This document shows positions 8,477 through 16,269 of a stretch of DNA of 29,759 bases, one piece after another. The DNA comes from 40-80 sp040394775 (GTDB lineage: Bacteria; Bacteroidota; Bacteroidia; Flavobacteriales_D; Crocinitomicaceae). How positions within the stretch are numbered: position 1 is the stretch's first letter; each line of letters opens with the position of its first letter. A program made the position numbers and the translations under genes. Location of the stretch: the NCBI GenBank assembly GCA_040394775.1, contig JBEBRN010000034.1, positions 1-29,759 on the forward strand, given 5' to 3'. The notes below the pieces were generated by a model that did no database searches, was not told the DNA's origin, and saw nothing but the letters and a program-made list of their open reading frames with translations.

Positions 8477-9072
8477 CTAAGACCTTGTCAGATAAGGGAA
8501 AAAGAGATTACGAATTGATTCAAAGAGCGCTCTCAGGAGAGCAAATGGCTTACACTTTACTAATGGGGCATTATCGTGATTCTGTATATCACACTATTAT
8601 AAAGATGGTGAGAAGTACAGAAGATGCGGAAGATTTAACAATTGAAGCTTTTGGAAAAGCATTTAATCGATTAGGACAATATTCTCAAGACTATGCTTTT
8701 AGTACGTGGCTATTCAAAATTGCAACCAATAATTGTATTGACTTTATCCGAAAAAAGAGAATTAAAGTTACGTCTATGGATACAGGCTATACTACCAGTG
8801 ATGGTGAGGTTATATATGTAGAAGCCAAAGCGTCCAATATGACACCTGAAGAAGAAATTATCCATCAGCAAAAAGTAAAACACATGCGTGATTTAGTAAC
8901 TAAGCTGAAACCAAGATATCGAGAGTTAGTAGAATTACGCTATTTTGAAGAGTTGAGTTATGAAGAAATTGCCGATACTTTAAATCTTCCTTTAGGTACC
9001 GTAAAAGCGCAACTTTTTAGAGCAAGAGATTTTCTATCTACAATGATTGAAAAAACGAAACATTCTATTTAA
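8467..9072 (+). CDS. Sigma-70 family (ECF-like, region 2 + region 4) RNA polymerase sigma factor
   Basis: A 201-residue sigma factor with only two domains. Region 2 is at about 27-97 (MAYTLLMGHYRDSVYHTI, then DAEDLTIEAFGKAFNRL and FSTWLFKIATNNCIDFIRKKR), binding the -10 element and the beta' subunit. A charged linker of about 45 residues follows, and region 4 with its helix-turn-helix is at about 143-194 (LSYEEIADTLNLPLGTVKAQLFRAR). The ATG lies inside the last codons of the glycosyltransferase gene and shares 10 bases with it. No anti-sigma gene follows: the next element is a terminator and then convergent rplY. It may therefore be controlled by transcription or by an anti-sigma factor encoded elsewhere. 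The target promoters are unknown. Confidence 0.9.
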   Translation: MEVTKTLSDKGKRDYELIQRALSGEQMAYTLLMGHYRDSVYHTIIKMVRSTEDAEDLTIEAFGKAFNRLGQYSQDYAFSTWLFKIATNNCIDFIRKKRIKVTSMDTGYTTSDGEVIYVEAKASNMTPEEEIIHQQKVKHMRDLVTKLKPRYRELVELRYFEELSYEEIADTLNLPLGTVKAQLFRARDFLSTMIEKTKHSI

Positions 9073-9086
9073 AAAAAAGGATGCAT

Positions 9087-9119
9087 AAAAAAAGGGACAT
9101 GATATCATGTCCCTTTTTT
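9087..9119. terminator. Bidirectional terminator between the sigma-factor gene and rplY
   Basis: GGGACATGATATCATGTCCC (9094-9113) is a perfect 20-base palindrome with seven A before it and six T after it, so it gives a strong hairpin and a U tract on either strand. It sits between convergent genes, 15 bases past the sigma-factor stop and 18 bases past the rplY stop (minus strand). Confidence 0.9.
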
Positions 9120-9136
9120 AAACCAATTTTTTAGTT

Positions 9137-9760
9137 TTATTCTTCTGTTTTCTCTGCTTCAGTTGCTTCAGCATCTTCGTCTGTGCTATCATCATTATCA
9201 TCAGCATCTTTAACAGCGCCACGAGACATTCTAACAGCGACTACTACCGCGTTGTGAGGATCTAAGAATGTTAAACCATCAATGTTGATTTCACCAACAC
9301 GAATAGCTTGACCAATCTTTAATTTAGTAACATTAACATCAATAAAGTCAGGTAAAGCATCAGGTAAACCTAATACTGTCAATCTTCTAAAAGGAGTTGA
9401 AATTTTACCTCCTGACAATACACCTTGTGCTGTTCCGTTCAATTTAATCGGTAAACCAATCTTAACTGGAGTTTTACTGTCGAGTCTTAAAAAGTCGATG
9501 TGTCTTACTTTTCCAGTTAAAGGATTTTGTTGAAGATCTTGGATGATAGCAGAAACTTTTTCACCATCGATATCTATTTCAACTTTGTAAACAAATGGAG
9601 TGAAAACGATTTTATCAATTTCAGTACTTTTTGCTGAAAAATGAATTTGTTTCCCTTGGCCATAAAGAACACATGGAACTCTATCGTTCGCACGTAATTG
9701 CTTTGCGCTCTTTTTCCCTACGCTCTCTCTTAGAGAACCGCTCAATGAAGCTACTTTCAT
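9137..9760 (-). CDS. rplY: Large-subunit ribosomal protein bL25, long (Ctc/TL5) form
   Basis: Binds 5S rRNA in the central protuberance of the large subunit. 207 residues: an N-terminal bL25 domain (1-92, with RVPCVLYGQG and NPLTGKVRHIDF), the C-terminal beta domain of the Ctc/TL5 form (about 97-180), and a very acidic tail (184-207, rich in D and E) common in this phylum. It lies 23 bases behind prs in the same direction, the usual prs-ctc pairing, and should be read from the prs promoter. The leader before the ATG is only A and T for about 20 bases, with no Shine-Dalgarno site. The gene ends at the shared terminator hairpin. Confidence 0.95.
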   Translation of the reverse strand: MKVASLSGSLRESVGKKSAKQLRANDRVPCVLYGQGKQIHFSAKSTEIDKIVFTPFVYKVEIDIDGEKVSAIIQDLQQNPLTGKVRHIDFLRLDSKTPVKIGLPIKLNGTAQGVLSGGKISTPFRRLTVLGLPDALPDFIDVNVTKLKIGQAIRVGEINIDGLTFLDPHNAVVVAVRMSRGAVKDADDNDDSTDEDAEATEAEKTEE

Positions 9761-9783
9761 GTTATTTATTTTTATTTATTAAT

Positions 9784-10719
9784 TTACGATATTATAAAAT
9801 GTGAACTTATAGACTCGTCATCAACAACACATTTAATGACACTAGCAAATAACTCACTTACAGACAAAACTTCTATTTTTGTACTTTGTTGTTTTAACGG
9901 TATAGTGTCCGTAACGTACAATTTTGTCAGTTTTGAATTTTCAATTCTCTCATATGCTGGGCCTGATAAGATGGCATGTGTACAGAATGCATAAACAGCC
10001 AAGGCTCCTTTTTCCATAAACAAATCTGCTGCCTTTGTTAAGGTTCCAGCAGTATCACACATATCATCTACCAAGATTACATTTTTACCTTCTACGTCTC
10101 CAATTAAAGTCATCTCAGCAACTTCGTTTGGTTTTTTTCTATGTTTGTGGCACATTGCCAAGGTAGTATTCAATTTCTTTGCATAAGAGTTTGCTCTCTT
10201 AGCTCCTCCAGCATCTGGAGCCGCCATGATAACATTATCCAGCTTCAGATTTAAAATTTCTTGGTAAAAAATAGTTGAAGCATATAAATGGTCAACGGGA
10301 ACCTCAAAGAAACCTTGAATTTGATCTGCATGTAAATCCATCGTAATGATTCTATCAATTCCAGCAACCATTAGCATATTAGCCACTAATTTAGAACCAA
10401 TAGCAACCCGTGGTTTATCCTTTCTATCTTGGCGTGCAAATCCAAAGTAAGGAATGACAACAATAATTTTTCTGGCCGATGCTCTTTTAGCTGCATCTAT
10501 CATTAAAAGAAGTTCAAAAAGGTTCTCAGTCGGCGGCATTGTAGACTGTATTAAGAAGACATCTTGACCTCTTACAGTTTCTTCGAAAGACGGTTGAAAT
10601 TCACCATCTGAAAAATCAGTTACCTTGACATCTCCTAATGAGACACCATAATTAGCAGCTATTTTGTTAGCCAAACTAATAGACGCTCTTCCTGAAAAAA
10701 TCTTAACTCCTGCGGACAT
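9784..10719 (-). CDS. prs: Ribose-phosphate pyrophosphokinase (PRPP synthetase)
   Basis: Makes 5-phosphoribosyl 1-diphosphate from ribose 5-phosphate and ATP for nucleotide, His, Trp and NAD synthesis, in the cytoplasm. 311 residues, close to the usual 310-315. Visible motifs: SDGEFQPSFEETVRG (37-51), the catalytic flexible loop region YFGFARQDRKDKPR (91-104), the family signature DLHADQIQGFF (128-138), and the PRPP loop VILVDDMCDTAGT (214-226). An in-frame ATG 51 bases upstream (10770) would lengthen the protein, but the -10 element at 10740-10747 sits inside that extension and the MSAGVKIFSG start fits the family. First gene of the prs-rplY operon. Confidence 0.96.
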   Translation of the reverse strand: MSAGVKIFSGRASISLANKIAANYGVSLGDVKVTDFSDGEFQPSFEETVRGQDVFLIQSTMPPTENLFELLLMIDAAKRASARKIIVVIPYFGFARQDRKDKPRVAIGSKLVANMLMVAGIDRIITMDLHADQIQGFFEVPVDHLYASTIFYQEILNLKLDNVIMAAPDAGGAKRANSYAKKLNTTLAMCHKHRKKPNEVAEMTLIGDVEGKNVILVDDMCDTAGTLTKAADLFMEKGALAVYAFCTHAILSGPAYERIENSKLTKLYVTDTIPLKQQSTKIEVLSVSELFASVIKCVVDDESISSHFIIS

Positions 10720-10739
10720 AATATTCCTTTTTTGAGGTA

Positions 10740-10747
10740 CAAAGATA
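10740..10747 (-). promoter_or_regulatory. -10 element of the prs-rplY operon
   Basis: Minus-strand TATCTTTG, a full TAnnTTTG match, 20 bases before the chosen prs ATG. This also decides against the upstream ATG at 10770. Confidence 0.62.
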
Positions 10748-10830
10748 ATTCTTTTGTTTTTACCGAACACTTGTTTGTAAAAAAAGCTTTGTTATTTATT
10801 GATTATTTGGCCACTTAACCTTTAAAGTTT

Positions 10831-10838
10831 TATATTTT
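10831..10838 (+). promoter_or_regulatory. Possible -10 element of the saccharopine-reductase-like gene
   Basis: TATATTTT matches TAnnTTTG at seven of eight positions, with a TTTG at 10806-10809 placed 21 bases before it as a possible -33 element. It lies 25 bases before the ATG. The region is very AT-rich, so a chance match is quite possible. Confidence 0.3.
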
Positions 10839-10863
10839 TACATTCTTTTATTTAAAAGCAATT

Positions 10864-12201
10864 ATGCAAACAATATTGATTTTAGGGGCAGGTTTTTCGA
10901 GTAATTCACTTATTCATTACCTATCTTCTAATTCTGAAAGATACGATTGGCATATAAATGTTGTAGATCAGAATTTTGAAGTGTTAAAGAACAAGGTAAA
11001 GGGATTGAAGGGTGTTTTTCCTCTGAATTTCGATGCGTTAAACAAAAGAATGCGGAGAAACCAGATTAAAAAGTCAGACATCGTTATAAGTATGTTGCCA
11101 GCACGTTTTCATATTGAAGTGGCAGAAGATTGTGTGGATTTGAAAAAAGACTTGATTACTCCTTCGTACGTTAGTAAAGAAATGGAAGCACTTCATGATA
11201 AGGCGATTGAAGCCGACATTTGTATTATGAATGAAATTGGAGTAGATCCAGGAATTGATCATATGAGTGCGTGTAAAATATTGGATGAGTTAAGAAGTAA
11301 AAACGCCACAATAACAAGTTTTAAGTCCTTCTGTGGAGGTCTTATTGCTCCGGAATCAGATAATAACCCATGGAATTATAAATTCACTTGGAATCCACGT
11401 AATGTTGTCGTAGCTGGACAAGGTAGCGCTTCACAGTTTATTGAACAAAATCAATATAAATACATACCTTATGGTCAATTATTTAGTCGTTTGGATCAAA
11501 TGACTATTTCTGGTTATGGCGATTTTGAAGGATATGCAAATAGGAACTCATTACAATACCGAAAAATATATGGTTTGGATAATATCCCTACTATTTACAG
11601 AGGAACATTACGAAGAGTTGGTTATTGTAAAGCTTGGGATATTTTTGTTCAATTAGGATTAACAGATGATTCATTTAGTATGGAGCACTCCGAATTATTG
11701 ACACCGAGAGCTTTTTTAAATGCTTTTCTACCTTATAAAGAAGAAATTAGTGTAGAGCGTAAGCTTGAGAAGTATTTCACTAAAAAAGATAAGAATACCT
11801 TCGATAAAATTGAATGGCTAGGATTTTTCGATGACTCCCAGCCTATTGGTTTACCAAATGCATCACCTGCTCAATTATTAGAGGTGATATTATCCAGAAA
11901 ATGGAAATTGGCACCAGAAGACAAGGATATGCTTGTGATGTATCACGAGTTTGAATATTCTTATAATAAAGAAAAACATAGAGTCATCGCTTCAATGGTG
12001 CATTTAGGAGTAGATCAAGATAGGACAGCAATGGCAAACACCGTTGGGTTACCAATCGCGATCTGTGTAAAAAATATTTTAGCGGGAAAAATTAAAACAA
12101 AAGGAGTATTAAGACCTTTGTTAAAAGAAGTCTATGAGCCGATTCTAAGCGAGTTGAAAGACTACGGGATTGACTTTACTGAGACGGATGAAATCATTTA
12201 A
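10864..12201 (+). CDS. Saccharopine dehydrogenase/reductase family oxidoreductase (Lys9-like)
   Basis: A 445-residue NAD(P)-dependent enzyme. It has an N-terminal Rossmann motif ILGAGFSS (6-13), the family motif MNEIGVDPGIDHM (122-134) with the conserved DPGIDH, and the substrate-site segments SFCGGLIAPE (155-164) and YKFTWNPRNVV (172-182), followed by the long alpha/beta insert domain. Enzymes with this set interconvert saccharopine with glutamate and aminoadipate semialdehyde. Bacteroidota generally make lysine through diaminopimelate, so a role in lysine breakdown or a related imino-acid reduction is more likely than lysine synthesis; that is inference. No partner lysine-ketoglutarate reductase is in the window. 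It stands alone between prs (divergent) and the ribosomal array. Confidence 0.85.
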   Translation: MQTILILGAGFSSNSLIHYLSSNSERYDWHINVVDQNFEVLKNKVKGLKGVFPLNFDALNKRMRRNQIKKSDIVISMLPARFHIEVAEDCVDLKKDLITPSYVSKEMEALHDKAIEADICIMNEIGVDPGIDHMSACKILDELRSKNATITSFKSFCGGLIAPESDNNPWNYKFTWNPRNVVVAGQGSASQFIEQNQYKYIPYGQLFSRLDQMTISGYGDFEGYANRNSLQYRKIYGLDNIPTIYRGTLRRVGYCKAWDIFVQLGLTDDSFSMEHSELLTPRAFLNAFLPYKEEISVERKLEKYFTKKDKNTFDKIEWLGFFDDSQPIGLPNASPAQLLEVILSRKWKLAPEDKDMLVMYHEFEYSYNKEKHRVIASMVHLGVDQDRTAMANTVGLPIAICVKNILAGKIKTKGVLRPLLKEVYEPILSELKDYGIDFTETDEII

Positions 12202-12211
12202 TATTAAAAAT

Positions 12212-12231
12212 ATCAACATAAATTTGTTGAT
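12212..12231. repeat. Inverted repeat after the saccharopine-reductase-like gene
   Basis: ATCAACA (12212-12218) and TGTTGAT (12225-12231) are exact complements around a 6-base spacer. There is no T tract, so at best it is a weak terminator for the upstream gene; it could instead be an operator about 50 bases upstream of the rpsL start point. Confidence 0.45.
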
Positions 12232-12235
12232 TATA

Positions 12236-12257
12236 GATTATAAATAAAAATATAATC
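12236..12257. repeat. Inverted repeat abutting the rpsL -10 element
   Basis: GATTATA (12236-12242) and TATAATC (12251-12257) are exact complements around an 8-base spacer. The repeat ends one base before the -10 element at 12259, so a protein bound here would cover the core promoter. Its high AT content makes a chance origin possible. Confidence 0.4.
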
Positions 12258-12258
12258 A

Positions 12259-12266
12259 TATATTTG
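12259..12266 (+). promoter_or_regulatory. -10 element of the main ribosomal-protein operon
   Basis: TATATTTG is a full TAnnTTTG match, 56 bases before the rpsL ATG, giving a start point near 12273. It is the only good match before the 32-gene array and so probably the main promoter. No -33 TTG is at the usual distance. Confidence 0.65.
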
Positions 12267-12270
12267 CACC

Positions 12271-12289
12271 CCCAAATGTAGTTTTTGGG
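12271..12289 (+). promoter_or_regulatory. Hairpin at the 5' end of the rpsL leader
   Basis: CCCAAA (12271-12276) pairs with TTTGGG (12284-12289) around a 7-base loop. If transcription starts near 12273, this stem would form at the very 5' end of the transcript and could protect the mRNA or act in feedback. No T tract follows, so it is not a terminator. Confidence 0.4.
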
Positions 12290-12322
12290 TTAAAAGTTTA
12301 TTGAAATAAATTAAGTAAAAGT

Positions 12323-12703
12323 ATGCCAACGATACAACAATTGGTCAGAAAAGGACGCGTACAAGCAGTAAATAAGAGCAAATCAGCCGCTCTTGATTCT
12401 TGTCCACAGCGCAAAGGGGTATGTGTAAGGGTTTACACCACTACTCCTAAAAAACCGAACTCAGCGATGCGTAAAGTTGCAAGGGTTCGATTAACAAATG
12501 GTAAGGAAGTGAATGCTTACATTGGAGGTGAAGGACACAATCTACAGGAACACTCATTAGTATTAGTGAGAGGAGGTAGAGTGAAAGACCTTCCAGGTGT
12601 ACGTTACCACATCGTCCGTGGAGCAGAAGATACTGCTGGCGTTGAAGGTAGAAAACAAGCACGATCTAAGTATGGAGCTAAGAGACCAAAAGCTAAGAAA
12701 TAA
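12323..12703 (+). CDS. rpsL: Small-subunit ribosomal protein uS12
   Basis: Sits at the decoding centre and affects reading accuracy. 126 residues, normal length, with TPKKPNSAMRKVARVRL (41-57) and GGRVKDLPGVRYH (84-96). K43 and K88, the positions where changes give streptomycin resistance, are both wild-type Lys, and D89, the RimO methylthiolation site, is present. First gene of the array; the 5' leader of about 50 bases is A-rich with no Shine-Dalgarno site. Confidence 0.98.
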   Translation: MPTIQQLVRKGRVQAVNKSKSAALDSCPQRKGVCVRVYTTTPKKPNSAMRKVARVRLTNGKEVNAYIGGEGHNLQEHSLVLVRGGRVKDLPGVRYHIVRGAEDTAGVEGRKQARSKYGAKRPKAKK

Positions 12704-12723
12704 TTAAATAAAGCTTTAAAAAA

Positions 12724-13194
12724 ATGAGAAGAAGAAAAGCAAAAGAAATCGCCATTCTTCCAGATTCAAAGTTTAACGACGTTCAAGTAACGAAGTTTGT
12801 AAACAACTTGATGTATGATGGAAAGAAGAGTTTGGCGTTTAAGATTTTCTACGAAGCAATTGACATCGTAGATTCTAAAGTGGAAGACACAACAGGGTTG
12901 GAAACGTTTAAAAAAGCAATAGAGAATATCACTCCATCTGTAGAGGTTCGTAGCCGTCGTGTTGGAGGAGCTACTTTCCAAATCCCTACTCCTGTAAGAG
13001 AAGGAAGAAAGAGTTCATTAGCTATGAAATGGTTAATTGGTTATTCTAGAAAAAGAAACGAAAAAACAATGGCTGGGAAACTAGCTGCTGAAATTGTTGC
13101 TGCTGCAAAAGAAGAAGGTGCTGCTTTCAAAAAGAAAGAAGATACACTTCGTATGGCTGAAGCGAATAAGGCATTTTCTCATTTTAGATTTTAA
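12724..13194 (+). CDS. rpsG: Small-subunit ribosomal protein uS7
   Basis: Primary 16S rRNA binder that starts assembly of the 30S head. 156 residues, the usual size, with MRRRKAKE at the start and the conserved VEVRSRRVGGATFQIP (73-88) and AMKWL segment. In other bacteria S7 is the feedback repressor of the str operon; no binding structure of that kind is obvious in the 20-base gap before it. The gap is A/T-rich and lacks a Shine-Dalgarno site. Confidence 0.98.
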   Translation: MRRRKAKEIAILPDSKFNDVQVTKFVNNLMYDGKKSLAFKIFYEAIDIVDSKVEDTTGLETFKKAIENITPSVEVRSRRVGGATFQIPTPVREGRKSSLAMKWLIGYSRKRNEKTMAGKLAAEIVAAAKEEGAAFKKKEDTLRMAEANKAFSHFRF

Positions 13195-13203
13195 TAGGAA
13201 ATT

Positions 13204-15306
13204 ATGGGAAGAGATCTTAAATACACAAGAAATATTGGAATTGCTGCTCACATTGATGCTGGTAAAACAACAACAACAGAGCGAATTTTATTTTATTCTG
13301 GAGTAAATCATAAGTTAGGTGAAACTCACGAAGGTGGAGCAACTACTGACTGGATGGCTCAAGAGCAAGAAAGAGGAATTACAATTACCTCTGCTGCTGT
13401 TTCAGTAAATTGGCCTTATAGAGGTGAATCATATCACGTTAATATCATTGACACACCGGGACACGTTGACTTTACAGTTGAGGTGAATCGTTCTTTACGT
13501 GTTTTAGATGGTTTAGTGTTTTTGTTTTCTGCAGTTGATGGTGTTGAACCTCAATCAGAGACAAACTGGAGATTAGCAAACAATTATAATGTACCTCGTC
13601 TTGGATTCGTTAATAAAATGGACCGTCAAGGCGCTGACTTCTTAAATGTTTGTAAGCAAGTAAAAGAAATGTTAGGTAGTTATGCTTTACCACTTCAATT
13701 ACCAATTGGTGCTGAAGATCATTTTACAGGAGTAGTTGATTTAATCAACTTCCGTGGAATGGTTTGGAATGAAGAGGATAAAGGAATGACTTTTAAAGAA
13801 GTAGAAATTCCTGCAGATATGCTGGAAGAAGCAAAACATCACCGTGAAATGCTTTTAGAAGCGGTAGCGGAGTTCGATGATACATTGATGGAAAAGTATT
13901 TTGAGGATCCAGCTTCAATTTCTGAAGATGAAATTCTTGCAGCTTTACGTCAAGCTACAATTTCTGGTAAAGTAGTTCCAATGATGTGTGGTTCATCTTT
14001 TAAAAACAAAGGTGTTCAAGCAATGTTGGATAACGTAATGGCTTTACTTCCTTCTCCTATTGAGGTGGATGCAATTAAAGGTGTTAATCCTGATACAGAA
14101 GAAGAAATTGAAGTTAAAGTAGGTTATGATGCTCCATTCGCAGGATTAGCATTTAAAATTGCTACCGATCCTTTCGTTGGACGTTTGTGCTTTGTAAGAG
14201 CTTATTCAGGTAAATTGCCTGCAGGTTCTTATATTATTAACTCTCGTACAAATAATAAAGAGCGTATTTCACGAATCTTTCAAATGCGTGCCAACAAACA
14301 AATTCAAATTGATGAATTGGGTGCTGGTGATATTGGAGCAGTTGTTGGATTTAAAGACATCAAGACAGGAGATACACTTTGTGCAGAAGGTCATGTTATT
14401 CAATTAGAGTCGATGGACTTCCCAGATCCTGTAATTGGAATAGCAATTGAGCCTAAAACACAAGCGGATGCAGATAGACTTTCTAACGGCTTAAATAAAT
14501 TAGCAGAAGAGGATCCAACATTCCAAGTGAAGACAGACGACGAAACTGGTCAAACAATTATTTCTGGAATGGGTGAGCTTCACTTAGATATTATTGTCGA
14601 TCGTTTGAGACGTGAATTTAAGGTTGAAGTAAACCAAGGAGCTCCACAGGTATCTTACCGTGAAGCAATTACTGGAAGCATTGAGCATCGTGAGGTGTAC
14701 AAAAAGCAATCTGGTGGACGTGGTAAGTTCGCTGATATTTACGTTAAAGTTTCACCACAAAGTGACGAGGAGAAATCAGGTCTTCAGTTTATCAACTCTA
14801 TTAAAGGAGGTAACATTCCAAAAGAATTTATTCCATCAGTAGAGAAAGGATTCAAGGAATCTATGAAAAACGGTGTATTGGCAGGATATCCAATTGAAGC
14901 TATGGTGGTTGAATTATTAGATGGTTCTTTCCACGCAGTTGACTCTGACTCTCTTTCTTTTGAGGTATGTGCTAAAATGGCATATCGTGAGGCGTTGAAG
15001 AAATGCCGTCCTATCTTATTAGAGCCAATCATGAAGTTGGAGGTTGTTACACCTGAAGAGAACATGGGTGATATCGTTGGTGACTTAAACCGTCGTCGTG
15101 GTATGATGAAAGGTATGGATGATAAGCACGGAGCTAAAGTTATTAAAGCAGACGTTCCTTTATCTGAAATGTTTGGATATGTTACACAGTTACGTACATT
15201 ATCATCAGGTAGAGCTAACTCTTCAATGGAATTTTCTCACTTCGCAGAAGCACCAGCAAGTACTGCAGCTGATGTTATTGCTAAAGTAAATGGTAATAAA
15301 AATTAA
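13204..15306 (+). CDS. fusA: Translation elongation factor G
   Basis: GTPase that drives tRNA and mRNA translocation on the ribosome. 700 residues, full length, with G-motifs AHIDAGKT (15-22), RGITIT (57-62), DTPGH (83-87) and NKMD (137-140), followed by domains II to V (GMGELHLDII in domain III and the RGMMKGMD segment in domain V). The ATG is 9 bases after rpsG, with GGA five bases upstream as a weak ribosome-binding hint. Unlike many Proteobacteria, no tuf gene follows; rpsJ comes directly, as is normal in Bacteroidota. Confidence 0.98.
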   Translation: MGRDLKYTRNIGIAAHIDAGKTTTTERILFYSGVNHKLGETHEGGATTDWMAQEQERGITITSAAVSVNWPYRGESYHVNIIDTPGHVDFTVEVNRSLRVLDGLVFLFSAVDGVEPQSETNWRLANNYNVPRLGFVNKMDRQGADFLNVCKQVKEMLGSYALPLQLPIGAEDHFTGVVDLINFRGMVWNEEDKGMTFKEVEIPADMLEEAKHHREMLLEAVAEFDDTLMEKYFEDPASISEDEILAALRQATISGKVVPMMCGSSFKNKGVQAMLDNVMALLPSPIEVDAIKGVNPDTEEEIEVKVGYDAPFAGLAFKIATDPFVGRLCFVRAYSGKLPAGSYIINSRTNNKERISRIFQMRANKQIQIDELGAGDIGAVVGFKDIKTGDTLCAEGHVIQLESMDFPDPVIGIAIEPKTQADADRLSNGLNKLAEEDPTFQVKTDDETGQTIISGMGELHLDIIVDRLRREFKVEVNQGAPQVSYREAITGSIEHREVYKKQSGGRGKFADIYVKVSPQSDEEKSGLQFINSIKGGNIPKEFIPSVEKGFKESMKNGVLAGYPIEAMVVELLDGSFHAVDSDSLSFEVCAKMAYREALKKCRPILLEPIMKLEVVTPEENMGDIVGDLNRRRGMMKGMDDKHGAKVIKADVPLSEMFGYVTQLRTLSSGRANSSMEFSHFAEAPASTAADVIAKVNGNKN

Positions 15307-15317
15307 TTTTTGTACAG

Positions 15318-15623
15318 ATGAGTCAAAAAATAAGAATAAAATTAAAATCTTTCGATCATAACTTAGTAGATAAGTCTGCTGAAAAGATTGTTAAGACAGT
15401 AAAGTCAACAGGTGCTATTGTTAGTGGACCAATTCCATTACCAACTCACAAGCGTATTTACACCGTTTTAAAGTCTCCACACGTTAACAAAAAAGCGCGT
15501 GAGCAATTTGAATTGTGTTCATACAAAAGATTGTTAGACATATATAGTTCATCATCTAAAACAGTTGACGCTCTTATGAAATTAGAGCTTCCAAGTGGAG
15601 TAGATGTTGAAATTAAAGTGTAA
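15318..15623 (+). CDS. rpsJ: Small-subunit ribosomal protein uS10
   Basis: 30S head protein that in other bacteria also acts as NusE in transcription antitermination. 101 residues, with the conserved loop segment GPIPLPTHKRIYTVLKSPHV (38-57) and REQFE (61-65). It lies 11 bases after fusA, so the S10 cluster is joined to the str cluster with no promoter I can support in between. Confidence 0.98.
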   Translation: MSQKIRIKLKSFDHNLVDKSAEKIVKTVKSTGAIVSGPIPLPTHKRIYTVLKSPHVNKKAREQFELCSYKRLLDIYSSSSKTVDALMKLELPSGVDVEIKV

Positions 15624-15650
15624 GTAAATTAATCAATAAATTAATAAAGT

Positions 15651-16268
15651 ATGCCGGGAATTATTGGTAGAAAAGTAGGAATGACTAGCATCTATAGTGC
15701 CGAGGGTAAGGCAACACCATGCACAATTATAGAAGCAGGTCCTTGTGTTGTTACACAAGTAAAGACACAAGATAAAGATGGATACGAAGCGATCCAGTTA
15801 GGTTTTGGAGACAGAAAAGAATCCAACACACCTAATCCTTTAAAAGGTCATTTTAGTAAAGCAAAAACGACTCCAAAATCTAAGTTAGCCGAGTTCAAAG
15901 GTTTTGAATTGGATTTAAATCTAGGAGATGTTGTTACAGCTGAGATCTTTCAAGAAGGCGAATACGTTGACGTATGCGGCTATTCTAAAGGAAAGGGTTT
16001 TCAAGGTGTTGTTAAGAGACATAATTTTGGTGGCGTAGGTCAAGCGACTCATGGTCAACATAATCGTCTAAGAGCTCCAGGTTCTATCGGAGCAGCATCA
16101 TATCCTGCAAAAGTATTTAAAGGAATGAGAATGGCGGGTCAAACTGGAAACAAACAAGTTCAAATTGACAACTTGTTAGTATTAAAAGTTTTGACAGAGA
16201 AGAATTTGTTAATTGTTAAAGGATCTGTTCCTGGCGCAAAAGGTTCAACCGTTTTAATCAAGAAGTAA
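15651..16268 (+). CDS. rplC: Large-subunit ribosomal protein uL3
   Basis: Early assembly protein of the 50S subunit near the peptidyl-transferase centre. 205 residues; starts MPGIIGRKVGMTSIY, and has the conserved VDVCGYSKGKGFQG segment (about 107-120) and the central GGVGQATHGQHNRLRAPGSIG region. The Gln of MAGQTGNK is the site that PrmB methylates in other bacteria. It stops one base before rplD starts. Confidence 0.98.
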   Translation: MPGIIGRKVGMTSIYSAEGKATPCTIIEAGPCVVTQVKTQDKDGYEAIQLGFGDRKESNTPNPLKGHFSKAKTTPKSKLAEFKGFELDLNLGDVVTAEIFQEGEYVDVCGYSKGKGFQGVVKRHNFGGVGQATHGQHNRLRAPGSIGAASYPAKVFKGMRMAGQTGNKQVQIDNLLVLKVLTEKNLLIVKGSVPGAKGSTVLIKK

Positions 16269-16269
16269 G

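Noticed and set aside
13094..13306. Plus-strand open frame across the rpsG-fusA junction
   Set aside because: It is an out-of-frame reading of the two real genes, with no family signature.
15303..15312. TAATTTTTG before rpsJ, resembling a -10 element
   Set aside because: The spacing between TA and TTTG is off by one, or one base mismatches; too weak in an AT-rich gap to call an internal promoter.
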